A stretch of 64,000 nt of DNA, taken from UBA3855 sp964472035. Lineage in GTDB: Bacteria > Bacillota > Clostridia > Oscillospirales > Ruminococcaceae. This document shows positions 26,164 to 35,908 of the stretch, piece after piece. The stretch covers positions 1 to 64,000 of the forward strand of contig CAYYIT010000005.1 of assembly GCA_964472035.1 (NCBI GenBank), in the 5' to 3' direction. The notes under the pieces are model-generated. The model searched no databases and was not told the origin of the DNA. It was given only the letters and a program-made list of their open reading frames with translations. Within the stretch, counting starts at the first letter, position 1, and the number at the start of each line of letters is the position of its first letter. Both the position numbers and the translations under genes were made by a program.

Positions 26164-26235
26164 GGGGTTCGGGGTACGCCCCGACCAGCTGCGTTCGGTG
26201 GGCCGCTGTGCGGACTGCCGAATGCGATGCTGGCA
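26164..26235. other. Candidate oriT of IME-2
   Basis: Hairpin CGGGG-TACG-CCCCG, then CCGC-TGT-GCGG and CTGCCGAATGCGATGCTGGC, in the same order and place as at 10494-10560. Changes between the copies keep the stems paired. Confidence 0.5.
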
Positions 26236-26399
26236 GGTATAATAATAGTGGTAGAGCCTACGAGCAATACCAACGCTTGCAGTCACCGGCACAAAAACTT
26301 GAAAGCCTTGTCCCAAAAACCGCTACACGTTCGCCTGTGTGCCGTCCTGTGTGAATTCCCGATAAACCGCCCCACGGTGATTCTGAGGGCACAAATCGC

Positions 26400-27563
26400 T
26401 TACAAAACGCTGACAGGGAGTGCAGTGGTTTCAATAAAGTTACCGTCACCCGAAGCCGTTCTACCGTCACCCGTTTGAGAGTTACCGGCACCCGTTTCAT
26501 TGCTGTCACTGCACTGAAACAACGCAGAATCGACATTCTCAGAATTCCGGGTGCCGGTAGAACCCAAGACCTCCACCCATAGAATTTTACTGTCACTACT
26601 GTCACCCGAGGCGATATATTCCAGTTCCAGAATGCGGCAGCCGTGACTCCTGCGGAAATTAAACAACACACCATAGTGCTGCAGTTCATCTGTGTGCTGA
26701 ATCAGATCACGGCTCAATCTGTTCGGGAAATACTTCCGATTGAATTTCTGATACAGCAAGTCGCACAGCGTTGTCGCTGAACCGATAAATGACTGCTGTT
26801 CCATCATGAAATCATGAATGGCAAAAGAGAAAATATCAGGAGGTGTCAGCGTGATTTCATCGCATGGAGTCCACCTGTGATCATGAAACAGAACCCTGTA
26901 CTCTTGATTTTCAATATCACGACCAACACAGTACAGCTTTGCTTCACGACTTCCACGCTTTGATTCCAGCAGTACCATGCTGCCGTCAACACAACCGCTG
27001 ATTCCCGTACTTCCTGAAATCATATTGAACGGATCGCTGTCATAACACTTGCGAGTGTGATGCACAAGCAGAATCGTAATTGCAAGCTTGTCAGCAAGAC
27101 TTTTCAGAACAGATAGTTCTTTGTAATCTGCACCATAACCGCAATCCTTTTCGTTACGCACCATCTGCAAGGTATCGATGACCACTAATTTCAAATCGGG
27201 ATGCTCTGATTTGAATGTTTCAATCTGTGTTTCCAATCCATTGCCAAGAGATTCAGCCATGATTGCGAAGTACAGATTCTCTGTTGGTTCATCTGTGAGT
27301 TCGTACAGACGATTCTGGATGCGGTGGTAGCTGTCCTCAAGGCAAAGATAGAGTGCAGTGCCGATGTTCGTCCGGTGTTTCAGCACATCTTCACCCTTTG
27401 CAACCGAAAGACAGATGTCGAGCGCAAGCCACGACTTGCCGACCTTCGGCGCACCTGCAAGAAGATACAAGCCCTGTGTAAGCAAACCGTCAACGCAGTA
27501 TGCAAGCGGTTTGTACGCAGTGCTCATGATTTCTTCGCAGGATTTTGTTTCGAGTTTTTTCAT
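26400..27563 (-). CDS. RepA-like RecA-fold ATPase of IME-2
   Basis: 387 residues, same domain order as the IME-1 protein: Walker A GAPKVGKS (37-44), Walker B VVIDTLQM, LLVHHTRK. The tail of GD-rich seven-residue units lacks one unit relative to IME-1, matching one missing 21-bp DNA repeat. Probably the replication or copy-control ATPase of the excised element. A long gene-free leader with a conserved block and a large inverted repeat lies upstream. Confidence 0.82.
   Translation of the reverse strand: MKKLETKSCEEIMSTAYKPLAYCVDGLLTQGLYLLAGAPKVGKSWLALDICLSVAKGEDVLKHRTNIGTALYLCLEDSYHRIQNRLYELTDEPTENLYFAIMAESLGNGLETQIETFKSEHPDLKLVVIDTLQMVRNEKDCGYGADYKELSVLKSLADKLAITILLVHHTRKCYDSDPFNMISGSTGISGCVDGSMVLLESKRGSREAKLYCVGRDIENQEYRVLFHDHRWTPCDEITLTPPDIFSFAIHDFMMEQQSFIGSATTLCDLLYQKFNRKYFPNRLSRDLIQHTDELQHYGVLFNFRRSHGCRILELEYIASGDSSDSKILWVEVLGSTGTRNSENVDSALFQCSDSNETGAGNSQTGDGRTASGDGNFIETTALPVSVL
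26439..26522. repeat. 21-bp iteron-like repeats in the IME-2 RepA-like gene
   Basis: Four units start at 26439, 26460, 26481 and 26502, matching units 2-5 of the IME-1 array. The missing first unit accounts exactly for the 7-residue length difference of the two proteins. Confidence 0.65.
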
Positions 27564-27979
27564 GTTATCACGTCCTTTCTTTTTTCATAAACCCTCTCGC
27601 ACGATCATCTCCCCCAACTTCGAACATCAATCGCATCACAGCATAGACTTCACCTCCGCTTGCTGCTGTTCTGATTCGGGCGATTCACCAAGCGTCCGAC
27701 AGCGTATCGGACTCATAAAGCGTCTGATGCAGAACACTTCTCGCACGTTCCCATTGCCTGCGACGGTTTTATCACGCTCGGACTGTGGCTGAACGTAAGT
27801 ATCCATTTCTGACTTTCATTGCCAACTGTGCTTGCTAAGCACAGGTCTGAGATAATCGTATCGCTCGCTCCTTCGAGGTCTTGGCGGATTTCTCATGCGG
27901 CTGGTACGGCTCACCACCCCACCATCAGAAATAACGTACTTGGTGTATCGGTATTCAGTTTTCAAGATGCCGAAACAAA

Positions 27980-28053
27980 AAGGCTCGTACATATCACACC
28001 GAACCAGACACAGTAATCTGTGCCTAGCGAAAAGTATGATATGTACGAGCCTT
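27980..28053 (-). terminator. 17-bp perfect inverted repeat with T tail on minus strand
   Basis: AAGGCTCGTACATATCA (27980-27996) pairs perfectly with 28037-28053. The 40-base loop holds a second hairpin (CACAG/CTGTG). On the minus strand TTTTTG follows, so it may end a transcript heading toward the RepA-like gene, or be a small structured RNA. Confidence 0.5.
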
Positions 28054-28162
28054 GTGACTCAATATAAATAATTATGTGTTATGAAATATGTGGGATAATC
28101 TCTCCCATAATTATCATAGCATATCTGTCGAATTTTGTCAAGTCCGTAGTTACAAGAATCAT

Positions 28163-28212
28163 GCCCCTCTACTTATAGGGAACTGGGAGAGGTGTTTTGA
28201 GGGGCCTTTTTT
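28163..28212 (+). terminator. Terminator-like hairpin
   Basis: GCCCCTC (28163-28169) pairs with GAGGGGC (28199-28205), then CTTTTTT. The loop holds a smaller CCTCT/AGAGG pairing. Confidence 0.45.
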
Positions 28213-28365
28213 AGAAAGTTTGGAGGAGTGGACAATCGGACTGTCAGTGCGAACTGTCTCATTTGTGTTGTGTGCATAAAGAATCACACCGCACAGAATG
28301 AATTGTACGGTGTAGGAATGCGCAATTTGAAGTTGCATCTTTTGCATTCTGGCTGTATAAACATA

Positions 28366-28400
28366 AAGGGTGCGTAACGTTTTAACTCGTTACGCACCTT
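28366..28400 (-). terminator. Terminator of the four-gene ABC operon
   Basis: GGTGCGTAACG (28369-28379) pairs with CGTTACGCACC (28388-28398); on the minus strand a T-rich tail follows. It lies 26 bases after the last ABC stop codon. Confidence 0.7.
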
Positions 28401-28425
28401 CTTCCAAAAATAAACGCATAGATCA

Positions 28426-30252
28426 TTATGCATAAATCCCTACACAATACTTCTCTGCCTGAACATTCCACATTCTTGCATAGGTGCCGTTACCGGCAAT
28501 CAGTTCTTTATGTGTACCGCTTTCCGCAATTCTGCCATTCTCCAGTAGAACAATACGATCTGCATCCTTCGTTGTAGAGAGGCGATGTGATATCAGAATC
28601 ACTGCCTGATGTTCGGCATTCTCCATCATACTTTTATTCAGACGATACTCCGCAATAGGATCCAGTGCCGATGACGGCTCATCCAGAATGGCAATGGGCA
28701 TATCCCGCATGAACATTCTTGCAATGGCTGCTTTCTGTGCTTCACCGCCAGACAGCATCGTACCACTGTCGGAAAATTCCCGTGTCAGCTCCGTATCAAG
28801 ACCTTCGGGAAGTTTTGCAAGCTTACTTCCAAAATCCGCCTTTTCGAGTGCGGAGAGAATGTTCGGAGTATCACCTTCATCCACAAAATCCGTCTTGATA
28901 TTCTCCGCAAGAGTTGCACCATAGATCTGAAAATCCTGAAAGATCGCTCCGATTTTTTTACGGTATTGTTTGATATTCAGCCTTCGGATATCTACGCCGC
29001 CAAAAGTGATGCTGCCCTCTGTCACATCATAAAGCCGCATGATCAGCTTGATGAGTGTAGTCTTGCCTGCGCCGTTTTCTCCCACAAGCGCCAGCTTTTC
29101 GCCCTTTCGGATGGTCATGCTGATATTTTTCAGCACATCGTCATCGCTTTCCTTGTAGCGGAAGCTGACATTCTTCAGTTCAAGGGTGCAGTCATCCTCA
29201 GGAATCGGAATACTGCCCTCACAGCCCTCGATGTTCACTTCATAATCCATAAAGCGGCGGAATCGTTCCGCATACTGCCCAACCTTCTGAAAATCCACAA
29301 GAGCATAATTCATACCATCAAGCCAACCGCTGATGCGGTTAGTAGCATTTCTGAGCGAAGCGACATCTCCAAGCTGAATCGCCTTTTTCTCAATTGCAAG
29401 GTAGGCAAGATAGACAGGAACAGCGAAATACTGAAATGTAGTGAACACAAAGATCCAGTTGATAAGGGAAAGCAGTGCGATCTTCAGTCCGTATTTCTTC
29501 GCCATTGTCTTTTCTTCGTTGATGGCTTCATGAAACTGTTCCAGCAGTGCTTCTTCAATGCCAGTCAGCTTGATTTCCTTTGCATACTCCGGCTGATAGA
29601 ATACCCGTCTGGAGTAGTCAGCCTTTCTTCCGATTTTCGCCTTTTCAATTTCGTAATTGTATTCCAGCTTTGTAATCGCAAATCTTGTGGTGATGTTAAT
29701 GAGAAATCCGACAATCGGGAAGATCGCTACAACAAAATCCATTGTAATGATCAGTGTTCCGGCGACTGCCATAGCGATCAGGCTTGCAGCAATTCTGGCA
29801 ACACTCATGATCGCCTTGCACACCATATCCTCCGATTGTGACGCTGCAATCATAAAATCGTCATAGTATTCCGGAATATCATAGCATTTCAGATCCATCT
29901 TCTGCGCTTTCTCCATCAGCTCACGCTGAGTAGCACCCGAAACCTTGACAAAGCGGACAAAGAATACATTTTCCAGCGCAATATGCAATGCGAGCTGCAG
30001 CGAATTCAGCACAAGCTGAATGACAAGCAGCCACAAAATTCGTTCAAGATCCGCACCGGCTGTCAGTGTATCAATGATTTCTTTCAGAAGATAGGTGTTG
30101 ATAAAGGTATTCATGCCGGTATGGATGCACTGGCTGATGATATAGGCAGTTCCCATTTTCCTGTCGTGGGAATAAGCGTAACGGAACACATAGAATACAT
30201 TGCCAATCAACCGTTTCAAACCAAGCTTTTCTGTTTTTTGCTCTTTGCTCAT
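28426..30252 (-). CDS. ABC exporter, fused TMD-NBD (fourth gene)
   Basis: 608 residues from ATG at 30252, which overlaps the previous stop as ATGA and has GGGAGG 7 bases upstream. N-terminal membrane domain with about six spans (to residue ~330), then an ATPase with GENGAGKTT, LSGGEAQKAAIAR, ILDEPSSALDP and ISHRLSTT, all intact. It is a half-transporter that must pair with another. The four tandem genes suggest two heterodimers or one exporter plus one resistance pump, probably for a peptide. No substrate gene is visible. Confidence 0.85.
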   Translation of the reverse strand: MSKEQKTEKLGLKRLIGNVFYVFRYAYSHDRKMGTAYIISQCIHTGMNTFINTYLLKEIIDTLTAGADLERILWLLVIQLVLNSLQLALHIALENVFFVRFVKVSGATQRELMEKAQKMDLKCYDIPEYYDDFMIAASQSEDMVCKAIMSVARIAASLIAMAVAGTLIITMDFVVAIFPIVGFLINITTRFAITKLEYNYEIEKAKIGRKADYSRRVFYQPEYAKEIKLTGIEEALLEQFHEAINEEKTMAKKYGLKIALLSLINWIFVFTTFQYFAVPVYLAYLAIEKKAIQLGDVASLRNATNRISGWLDGMNYALVDFQKVGQYAERFRRFMDYEVNIEGCEGSIPIPEDDCTLELKNVSFRYKESDDDVLKNISMTIRKGEKLALVGENGAGKTTLIKLIMRLYDVTEGSITFGGVDIRRLNIKQYRKKIGAIFQDFQIYGATLAENIKTDFVDEGDTPNILSALEKADFGSKLAKLPEGLDTELTREFSDSGTMLSGGEAQKAAIARMFMRDMPIAILDEPSSALDPIAEYRLNKSMMENAEHQAVILISHRLSTTKDADRIVLLENGRIAESGTHKELIAGNGTYARMWNVQAEKYCVGIYA

Positions 30253-32051
30253 GCTGTCACCTCCCCGACAAGATAATTCTGTGCCTGTAATTTCCACATT
30301 TCTGCATATCTGCCACCCATCTGCATCAGCTCACTGTGACTGCCCTGCTCCAGAATCGTGCCATTTTCAAACAGATAGATCCTGTCTGCATCACGGGTTG
30401 CGGAAAGACGATGACTGATGAATATAACCGTTTCGCCATCTGTTGCGGTCAGCATATTCTGATACATATTGTACTCGGCGATCGGGTCAAGTGCAGAGGA
30501 TGGCTCGTCCAGAATCACAATATCGGGCTTTCTTGCAAATACTCTTGCAATGGCGATCTTCTGTGCTTCGCCGCCGGAAAGTCCCATTCCATTTTCGTCA
30601 AACTCTTTTGTTACCATGGTATCGATCCCGTTCGGAAGTGAATCCAGCTTATCACCGAACTGCGCCTTGCGGAGGGAATCCTCCACAAGCCTGCGTTCCT
30701 CTGCATTTCTTGGCTTGTGCATCAGCACATTATGAGAAAGGGGGAGTGCAAACACTTGCAGATCCTGAAATACCGTTCCAAAACGATTATGAAATGACTT
30801 TGGCTCATAGGTATTGATATTCTCCCCACTGATGGCAATTTCGCCCTCCGTCGCCTGATATAGTCCCATGATAAGCTTGACGAGTGTCGTTTTTCCTGCA
30901 CCGTTATGCCCTACAATTGCGATTTTTTCGCCTTTGCGAATTTTCATATTCACATGATGCAGCGTCGGTGATTCTGAACCCTGATAGGTAAAACTCATAT
31001 TTTTGATTTCTATATCCGAAAGAGTGGGCGCACTTTGCAATGTTTCACCGTCAGCCTTTGGCTGATAGGAGAGGAAGTCTCTGAGATTTGTAACAAATGC
31101 ACCCTCCTTTGCAAGAGATACCATAAGCTCAATTGCGTCAGAGGTTCTCCACGAAAAGGAGCTGAGCGCAGGAATCATGGCGATATACGCTGCGATTTCA
31201 ACGGTGCTGTCCTGCAATACCAATGTGATGTACAGATAGGGCAGGATAGCCGACAGAATGTCGAACAGAACCCATTTCACGGTTTCAATCATCGAAAGCT
31301 TTCGGCGGATCGTTCGTGTGCGCTCCTGCATTTCCTCATAAGCCTTTTCATGGCGGCTGAGGAGCAGTCTGCCGATTCCAAACAGGCGAAGCTCACCGGC
31401 ATATTTCTTTTCATAGAACACACGCTTTGCATAGCCTGCCACTCTACCGTCCCTTGTATTGGAGTGATCCAGCTGGTAATAGTAATTGGCACACTTTTTT
31501 CCAAAGTACAAAGAAATCAATACCATAGGTATGACAAAAAGCAATAAAACAGGGTCAACATCTGCCACAATGAATGTAGCTGATATCACGCCTGCAATAT
31601 TTGCGATGAAATAGGCACAGAATTGCAGAATCGTCATACTGCGCCACTGGCATTCTGTCAGTGCACGGGTGTATTTATCGTAAAAATCCGGTTCTTCAAA
31701 GCGTGTGTATTCCATGGAAACCGATTTTGCAATGACCTTTGTATAGACATCATGGTACATTTCCGGAATGAGCTGCTTTGAAAAATACTGGTGTGTCGCT
31801 GAAATCAGATGAATCAGCACATGACCGAGGCACATTGCCCCCACAAAGGCAGCAAGAGCCGTAAACGGTGTTTTCCTCTCGATGGAGAGGTAGATATACT
31901 CTGTCATATAGACCGAAAAGAATGTCCAGAAAATGCCCTCACCGACCTCCTTGAAAAAGGTGAAGAACACATAGACAGGACATCCCTGCCACAGAATTTT
32001 CAGCATATATAGTACATTTGACAGAGATGATAGCTTGTCGTTTCTTTTCAT
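30249..32051 (-). CDS. ABC exporter, fused TMD-NBD (third gene)
   Basis: 600 residues from ATG at 32051 (AGGAGG 4-5 bases upstream, 8 bases after the preceding stop). Membrane domain to about residue 330, then GHNGAGKTT, LSGGEAQKIAIAR, ILDEPSSALDP and ISHRLSAT. ATPase motifs are complete. Its stop overlaps the start of the next gene by four bases, so the two are translationally coupled and may form a heterodimer. Confidence 0.85.
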   Translation of the reverse strand: MKRNDKLSSLSNVLYMLKILWQGCPVYVFFTFFKEVGEGIFWTFFSVYMTEYIYLSIERKTPFTALAAFVGAMCLGHVLIHLISATHQYFSKQLIPEMYHDVYTKVIAKSVSMEYTRFEEPDFYDKYTRALTECQWRSMTILQFCAYFIANIAGVISATFIVADVDPVLLLFVIPMVLISLYFGKKCANYYYQLDHSNTRDGRVAGYAKRVFYEKKYAGELRLFGIGRLLLSRHEKAYEEMQERTRTIRRKLSMIETVKWVLFDILSAILPYLYITLVLQDSTVEIAAYIAMIPALSSFSWRTSDAIELMVSLAKEGAFVTNLRDFLSYQPKADGETLQSAPTLSDIEIKNMSFTYQGSESPTLHHVNMKIRKGEKIAIVGHNGAGKTTLVKLIMGLYQATEGEIAISGENINTYEPKSFHNRFGTVFQDLQVFALPLSHNVLMHKPRNAEERRLVEDSLRKAQFGDKLDSLPNGIDTMVTKEFDENGMGLSGGEAQKIAIARVFARKPDIVILDEPSSALDPIAEYNMYQNMLTATDGETVIFISHRLSATRDADRIYLFENGTILEQGSHSELMQMGGRYAEMWKLQAQNYLVGEVTA

Positions 32052-32059
32052 TGAACCTC

Positions 32060-33874
32060 CTATGACAAATATTGTCCGGCCTGCACCTTCCACATTTGTG
32101 CATACTTTTCTCCACGTTTCAGCAGTTCGGAATGACTGCCTTCTTCAATGATCCTGCCGTTTTCCAGCATATAGATCCTGTCGGCAATGCGAGTGGTAGA
32201 AAGCCGATGGGAAATGAAGATTACGGACTTTTGCTCCGCTGCGGTGAGCATGGAGTGATTCAGATGATACTCTGCAATGGGATCCAGTGCACTGGAGGGT
32301 TCATCCAGAATGATCAGATTTGCGTCCTTACAGAATACTCTTGCAACAGCAAGCTTCTGCCCCTCACCGCCGGAAAGATTCACGCCGGTTTCCTCAAATT
32401 CCGTTGTAAGATTGGTGGAAAGCCCATCGGATAATGTTGCAAGGCGATCGGAAAATCCACTCTTTTCAAGAGCCTGCACCACGGCTTCGTCTGCACCGCT
32501 GTCTGCAAAATCAAGCAGCACATTCTCCTTGACCGTTGCAGCAAAGATCTTGAAATCCTGGAACACTGTCCCGATCTTCCTGCGGTACTCCTCCAGATCA
32601 TATTCCCTGATATCCATACCATCCAAGAGGATCACACCCTCATTGGGATCATACAGGCGCATAATCAGCTTGATGAGCGTAGTTTTTCCGGCACCGTTAT
32701 AACCGACAATTGCAATTTTGCTGTACGGATCAATCTTCATGCTGATATTGTGCAGAATGTATCCGTCCTTCTCATTGTAGCCAAAGGATACATTCCTAAG
32801 TTCGATCGTTGCGGAATGTTCGGGTAAAGGACGACCTGCGGTACTTACGATTTTTGGTTGGATACTGAGGAAGCTTTTCATCTTCTCCATGTACATACTG
32901 ATCTCCTGCATCTTGGGGTAAGCATCAGAAAACAGCCGCATTCTGTTTTTCATCCGCTGTGCTGTACTGAGCATCACCGCCACATTACTGTAGGAAATTC
33001 TGTGCAGCACAGCCGCACTGTAAATCAGGTAGATCAGATACAATACGTTAATAAGTACATCATTGCAGACATAGTTCTTGAGGAATTCCAGCCAGAACCG
33101 TCTACCGGCATTCCTTTTGTCAATATTGAGGATTTCATCACCGGTCGCATCCACATCCTTTAAGAGTTCATCGGCAATCTCGGTATTCAGCCGAATCTCC
33201 TTTGCATAATCATTCAGATAGAATACACGGTTGACATAACCAAGCTTTCGTTCGTGAGGGTTCTTCTCATTCCGCATTTTGAAATGCAACTGATTGAGTG
33301 CCTTGGCGGAAAACAGAGAAGCCACAAAGGAAACTGCAATAAACACAAAGGATACAGGATCATTTGCCGCAAAGAACGAACCGGACAGAATGATGGATGT
33401 CAGTCCTGTGAGAAGGCTGGAAAACATACCGAACATACGATCAACTTGATTTTCTACCTCGGAAACAGAGAGAATAAAGTCATTGTAGAATGCAGGATCG
33501 TCATAACAGGCAAGGTCGATCTCCTTTGCCTTTTTATAGAGCATTTCTTTGAGTGCCTTTTTGATTTTCGGCTGTGCCTTCATCTGAATGGACTGGTACA
33601 TATAGGCATTGAAGAACAAGCCGCTGAGAGCTACAGCTGCAAACAGGCAGATCAGGAAGACTGCCGCATGCCAGAACGGTCTGCCGAATTCCGCACATTC
33701 CAGTATGTAGTTGAAAGCAAAAGTGAACTCCATGAACACAACAATTTCATTACGGACAATCTCAAAGAGATGCAGGCAGGTGTACAGCGGCGCCGCCTTG
33801 AACACGATCCGCAGAAGATACAGATTGTTTTGCAATATTTGTCGGAAGCCCTGTTTGTTTTTCTGCTTTTTCAT
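32060..33874 (-). CDS. ABC exporter, fused TMD-NBD (second gene)
   Basis: 604 residues. Six-span membrane domain (about 20-320), then GYNGAGKTT, LSGGEGQKLAVAR, ILDEPSSALDP and ISHRLSTT. Its start overlaps the previous stop as ATGA, coupling it to the first gene. All four transporters in the operon carry the unusual shared SSALDPIAEY D-loop sequence, which suggests they arose by duplication. Confidence 0.85.
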   Translation of the reverse strand: MKKQKNKQGFRQILQNNLYLLRIVFKAAPLYTCLHLFEIVRNEIVVFMEFTFAFNYILECAEFGRPFWHAAVFLICLFAAVALSGLFFNAYMYQSIQMKAQPKIKKALKEMLYKKAKEIDLACYDDPAFYNDFILSVSEVENQVDRMFGMFSSLLTGLTSIILSGSFFAANDPVSFVFIAVSFVASLFSAKALNQLHFKMRNEKNPHERKLGYVNRVFYLNDYAKEIRLNTEIADELLKDVDATGDEILNIDKRNAGRRFWLEFLKNYVCNDVLINVLYLIYLIYSAAVLHRISYSNVAVMLSTAQRMKNRMRLFSDAYPKMQEISMYMEKMKSFLSIQPKIVSTAGRPLPEHSATIELRNVSFGYNEKDGYILHNISMKIDPYSKIAIVGYNGAGKTTLIKLIMRLYDPNEGVILLDGMDIREYDLEEYRRKIGTVFQDFKIFAATVKENVLLDFADSGADEAVVQALEKSGFSDRLATLSDGLSTNLTTEFEETGVNLSGGEGQKLAVARVFCKDANLIILDEPSSALDPIAEYHLNHSMLTAAEQKSVIFISHRLSTTRIADRIYMLENGRIIEEGSHSELLKRGEKYAQMWKVQAGQYLS

Positions 33875-35694
33875 ACTACTGCCCCCTCTCTGTAAGTTTC
33901 ATCCGCAAGATAATTCTGTGCCTGCTTAGTAAACATTTCGCAGTATTTTCCGTTCTGTGCCATCAGTTCCCTGTGGCTGCCCTGTTCAATGACCGTACCG
34001 TTTTCCAGCATGAACACCACATCGGCATCCTTGACGGAAGAAAGTCTGTGGGAAATAAACAGAGTCGTATGCCCCTTACTTTCATTCATAATGCCTTTGT
34101 AAAGTTTGTACTCTGCAATTGGATCAAGAGCAGAGGACGGCTCATCGAATATCTTGACTGCCGCTTTTTGTGCAAATGCTCTTGCCACGACAAGCTTTTG
34201 CTGCTCACCGCCTGAAAGCACAGCACCCTCACTATCAAATTCCTTTGTCATGATGGTGTCCATGCCCTTCGGGAGTGATTGTACCTTTTCCCATACACCT
34301 GCACACTGCAATGCGTGTTTTGCCACCATGTCAGCATCCTCAACACGTCTGCCCATCAGTACATTGTCCTTGACAGACATTGCAAGCACTTTATAATCCT
34401 GAAATGCCGCCGAAAACAGCTTGCGGTAGGCTTTCAGATTGTATTCTCTGATGTTGATACCGTTGACAAGAATCTCGCCGCTTGTGGGGTCATACAGACG
34501 CAGCAGAAGCTTGATGATAGTGGATTTTCCTGCACCATTCATCCCCACCAAAGCACAGATCTTGCTGCCATCAATTCGGAAAGAAAGATTGTTGATGACA
34601 GGCTCGTCCGCTTTATACGAAAAGCAGACATTTCTGAATTCGATGGAATTCACGGTTTGCTGCGGCATGATACCATCCTGGTCTTCCGGAATTTTCTCCT
34701 CGTACTCCATGAATGTACGGTAGTATTCCAGAAACTCACCGTTTTTCAATGCCGCATTGATATTACCGAATACGCCGATCAGGATCCATGAGGATGCGGA
34801 CATTGCCGTAAACATCACAGCAAGCTCACCAAGTGCCATCGTCTGCGAAACCATGGTGCGGTAAGCGGCATAGAGCATGATGCCCTCAAAGCAGATCGTA
34901 AATGTGAAAAGATTCTGCAAGGATGTGTAAATCGTTCCCTTTTTGGCCCATTTTTCAGCGGTACGGCAGTTGCCCTCGACGGCTTCTTCGTATCGCTGCA
35001 TCATCAGCCCGTGAATATTGGAAAAACGAATCTCTTTTGCAAATTCCGCAAGATGCATCACACGGTTGACATATTCTGCTTTTCGGTTGTGCTTCACATT
35101 GTCCATGTATCGTCCTGTCCATACCGTATTCATTAGCCTGCCGAACACGAAATTACCCAATATAGGGAAAATCAGAAACAGCACGGAATACATATCAATT
35201 GTCAGCATGGAATAAAAAGCCGCAGACGCTGCTATGATCCCGAATACGATCTTGAAGAAGCAGTCTGCGGATGTAATCATTTTTGCGGATGAACCGTCCA
35301 ATGCCATGGTATAGCGATTGTAAAAGTCTGCGTCCTCAAAGCAGCGCAGCTCCACATTTCTCGCCTTGGCGTATAATCTGCGGTAGAGCTTCCGATAAAT
35401 GATATTGTCCGTCACAGGAACGATGACTGCATTCATATAATTGGTGTAGACAGCACAGGTGCAAAGTACGGCAAAGCAGATACCCACAAACAGCATGATC
35501 GTGCCGAATGCTTCCTGTCGCTCTATTGCGCCAATGACAAATCTCATGAAGAAAATGCTCATAAAGATCCACTCTGCATAGTCGATTGCAGTATTCAGAG
35601 CGATATGTGCAATGCGCTTCTTGCTGATTTCCCAAACGGTCTTCACGGCATAGGCATTGTTTGCAAAAATTCTGGCCTTGTTTTTCTTCTCCAT
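33871..35694 (-). CDS. ABC exporter, fused TMD-NBD (first gene)
   Basis: 607 residues from ATG at 35694; AAGGAGG lies 8 bases upstream, and the longer reading from 35736 would start beside the -10 box. Membrane domain then GMNGAGKST, LSGGEQQKLVVAR, IFDEPSSALDP and ISHRLSSV. First gene after the promoter at 35740-35768. The neighbouring sensor kinase and LytTR regulator probably control this operon. Confidence 0.85.
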   Translation of the reverse strand: MEKKNKARIFANNAYAVKTVWEISKKRIAHIALNTAIDYAEWIFMSIFFMRFVIGAIERQEAFGTIMLFVGICFAVLCTCAVYTNYMNAVIVPVTDNIIYRKLYRRLYAKARNVELRCFEDADFYNRYTMALDGSSAKMITSADCFFKIVFGIIAASAAFYSMLTIDMYSVLFLIFPILGNFVFGRLMNTVWTGRYMDNVKHNRKAEYVNRVMHLAEFAKEIRFSNIHGLMMQRYEEAVEGNCRTAEKWAKKGTIYTSLQNLFTFTICFEGIMLYAAYRTMVSQTMALGELAVMFTAMSASSWILIGVFGNINAALKNGEFLEYYRTFMEYEEKIPEDQDGIMPQQTVNSIEFRNVCFSYKADEPVINNLSFRIDGSKICALVGMNGAGKSTIIKLLLRLYDPTSGEILVNGINIREYNLKAYRKLFSAAFQDYKVLAMSVKDNVLMGRRVEDADMVAKHALQCAGVWEKVQSLPKGMDTIMTKEFDSEGAVLSGGEQQKLVVARAFAQKAAVKIFDEPSSALDPIAEYKLYKGIMNESKGHTTLFISHRLSSVKDADVVFMLENGTVIEQGSHRELMAQNGKYCEMFTKQAQNYLADETYREGAVV

Positions 35695-35739
35695 TTTCAG
35701 ATCCTCCTTCTGAGATATTTTTCGTGAGATGTACACTTA

Positions 35740-35768
35740 AGTATAGCACATACTTTCGTTTTTTTCAA
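35740..35768 (-). promoter_or_regulatory. Promoter of the ABC operon
   Basis: On the minus strand TTGAAA (35763-35768), 17 bases, TATACT (35740-35745). About 38 bases upstream of the -35 box lies the 17-bp palindrome AGTGCGGA-G-TCCGCACT (35808-35824), placed where an activator could bind. Confidence 0.7.
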
Positions 35769-35869
35769 TATCATTTCCCCGAATGCACCGAATTTTGCCC
35801 TGAATGCAGTGCGGAGTCCGCACTGACAAGATGTTTCCTTTGTCCTTCGGACAAGCGGAAACGATAAAA

Positions 35870-35899
35870 GTCCATGCAGATGTTAAGAACTGCATGGAC
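35870..35899 (-). terminator. Terminator after the sensor kinase gene
   Basis: GTCCATGCAG (35870-35879) pairs perfectly with CTGCATGGAC (35890-35899), followed on the minus strand by TTTTATC. It separates the regulator operon from the ABC operon. Confidence 0.7.
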
Positions 35900-35908
35900 T
35901 GTATCCAA

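Larger units (their letters stand above)
27564..28425. other. Gene-free junction between IME-2 core and ABC cargo
   Basis: No convincing gene in about 860 bp. It holds the conserved noncoding block (27809-27922, matching 12028-12140), a 17-bp perfect inverted repeat (27980-28053) and two terminators (28163-28212 and 28366-28400). Small frames at 28088-28279 and 28159-28347 have no ribosome site and no likeness to a peptide pheromone or lantibiotic. Confidence 0.5.

Noticed and set aside
26139..26316. Upstream extension of MobC in IME-2
   Set aside because: The extra 59 codons translate the oriT-like hairpins and have no counterpart in IME-1; the ATG at 26139 has a ribosome site.
28088..28279. 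Possible peptide pheromone or precursor near the ABC operon
   Set aside because: No ribosome site, no leader-like or Cys-rich core pattern, and it spans a terminator hairpin.
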